A DNA stretch of 5,986 nucleotides from Alphaproteobacteria bacterium (GTDB lineage: Bacteria; Pseudomonadota; Alphaproteobacteria; Rhodospirillales; Rhodospirillaceae). This document shows positions 5,371-5,986 of this stretch, one piece after another (the stretch's first letter is position 1; each line of letters starts with the position of its first letter). The position numbers and the translations under genes were made by a program. The notes below the pieces were generated by a model. That model was not told the DNA's origin. It saw only the letters and a list, made by a program, of their open reading frames with translations, and made no database searches. The stretch covers positions 1 through 5,986 of the forward strand of contig QKGW01000504.1 in assembly GCA_003250275.1 (NCBI GenBank), read 5' to 3'.

Positions 5371-5986
5371 TCACACCTTGTGATAACGCGCCCGCCAGCT
5401 TTCAAAACGCCCGGCACTTTCCGCCGCGACGACCGCCCGTCCAACCGCGCGGGTGAGGCAATCGGCGGCGAGCGCGCCGACGCGCGCCACCGCCGCGGCG
5501 CGCGGCTGGGCGAGGGTGCGGCGTCCGGTGGCGAGGACGAACACGCTGTCGCCGTCGAACGGCGTGTGCAGCGGGCGGATCGCGCGGGCGAGGCCGTCGT
5601 GCGCCATGATCGCGACGCGCTGCGCTTCGTCGCGGGTGAGGTCGGCGTCGGTCGCGACCACCGCGAGCGTGGTGTTGCTCCCAGGATCGAGAACGCCGAG
5701 CTGCGGCAGATCGGGGGCGAGCCCCACCGGCGCGCTCGGCGGCTCCTGACCGCCCATCTCGCCGTCCTGCTCCCACGCCCATGCCCACAGCGTGCTCCGC
5801 CCCGGAAAAGTGACGGTGCCGAGGCTGTTGACCGCGACCAGGCCGCCGACCACGGTGCCGTCGCCGTCCACCGCCGAGGCGCTGCCGAGCCCACCCTTGA
5901 GATCGCCCGCCTTCGCCCCCATCCCCGCGCCGACGTTGCCCAAAGGAAACGCCTCCGCCGCCGCGTCGCACGCCGCGCGCGCGAGC
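5371..5986 (-). CDS. P1-family peptidase (DmpA/NylC-like), C-terminal part (5' partial)
   Basis: The reading frame enters from the right edge; 204 residues are visible of a family usually 320-380 long, so the N-terminal part is missing. The TTG at 5943-5941 is internal, because in-frame family-like residues (AAAEAFPLGNVGAGMGAKAG) continue upstream. Conserved features are GNVGAGMGAKAGDLKGGLGSAS, then SNTTLAVVATDADLT, and AHDGLARAIRPLHTPFDGDSVFVLATG. Members of this DmpA/ornithine-acetyltransferase fold cut themselves into alpha and beta chains, freeing an N-terminal nucleophile on the beta chain. Here the Asn-Thr at 5676-5671 matches the Asn/Thr cleavage site known from the nylon-oligomer hydrolase NylC, so Thr is the predicted nucleophile. 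Members include aminopeptidases, beta-peptidyl aminopeptidases and amidases, so the substrate cannot be called. It lies upstream of mntP on the same strand with a 263-base gap containing the mntP promoter. Confidence 0.9.
   Translation of the reverse strand, partial: LARAACDAAAEAFPLGNVGAGMGAKAGDLKGGLGSASAVDGDGTVVGGLVAVNSLGTVTFPGRSTLWAWAWEQDGEMGGQEPPSAPVGLAPDLPQLGVLDPGSNTTLAVVATDADLTRDEAQRVAIMAHDGLARAIRPLHTPFDGDSVFVLATGRRTLAQPRAAAVARVGALAADCLTRAVGRAVVAAESAGRFESWRARYHKV

Noticed and set aside
5370..5384. Inverted repeat ATCACA-CCT-TGTGAT at the stop codon of the P1 peptidase gene
   Set aside because: Too short a stem and no T-run for an intrinsic terminator. The half-sites are in the opposite order to a CRP box (TCACA...TGTGA instead of TGTGA...TCACA). 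Probably chance, though it could be a weak mRNA 3' stem.

Overview
The window looks like a core-chromosome segment of a GC-rich alphaproteobacterium. The evidence is the strong G/C bias at third codon positions, the form of the chemoreceptor signalling tip (NATIEAARAG ... VVAGEVKNLANQTARATEQI, a variant common in Rhodospirillales-type bacteria), a Crp/Fnr regulator with a TRESVNKQL recognition helix, and a UbiD very close to the E. coli enzyme, which implies ubiquinone synthesis. The genus cannot be named from sequence alone. I see no transposase, integrase, CRISPR array, tRNA or rRNA.

Layout, left to right: (1) the 3' end of a methyl-accepting chemotaxis protein gene on the plus strand (to 751), closed by a good intrinsic terminator at 781-814. 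(2) Convergent to it, a minus-strand cluster read right to left: ubiD (4432-2906), then tldE/pmbA (2909-1572), overlapping by 4 bases (ATGA), then a Crp/Fnr-family regulator (1514-819) after a 57-base gap. All three may be one transcript. (3) Further right, also on the minus strand, mntP (5107-4541), a manganese exporter starting with GTG. Its leader (about 5272-5172) is a well-formed yybP-ykoY manganese riboswitch, with a sigma70-type promoter just upstream and a 16-bp perfect palindrome abutting the -35 box. (4) At the right edge, the C-terminal two-thirds or so of a P1-family (DmpA/NylC-like, self-cleaving) peptidase, whose 5' end is outside the window.

How the parts work: UbiD decarboxylates the polyprenylated hydroxybenzoate intermediate of ubiquinone using prenylated FMN. 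TldE is the non-metal partner of the TldD/TldE protease, but TldD is not here. The Crp/Fnr protein lacks the Fe-S cysteines of FNR but keeps the Glu/Arg pair of cyclic-nucleotide-binding cassettes. The riboswitch should switch on MntP when cytosolic Mn2+ is high.

The window is mostly ordinary. I do not see a convincing undescribed system. The most interesting items are in the non-coding DNA: the riboswitch with its unusually tight promoter arrangement, the palindrome beside that promoter, and a near-identical inverted-repeat motif present in both the mntP and ubiD 5' regions.
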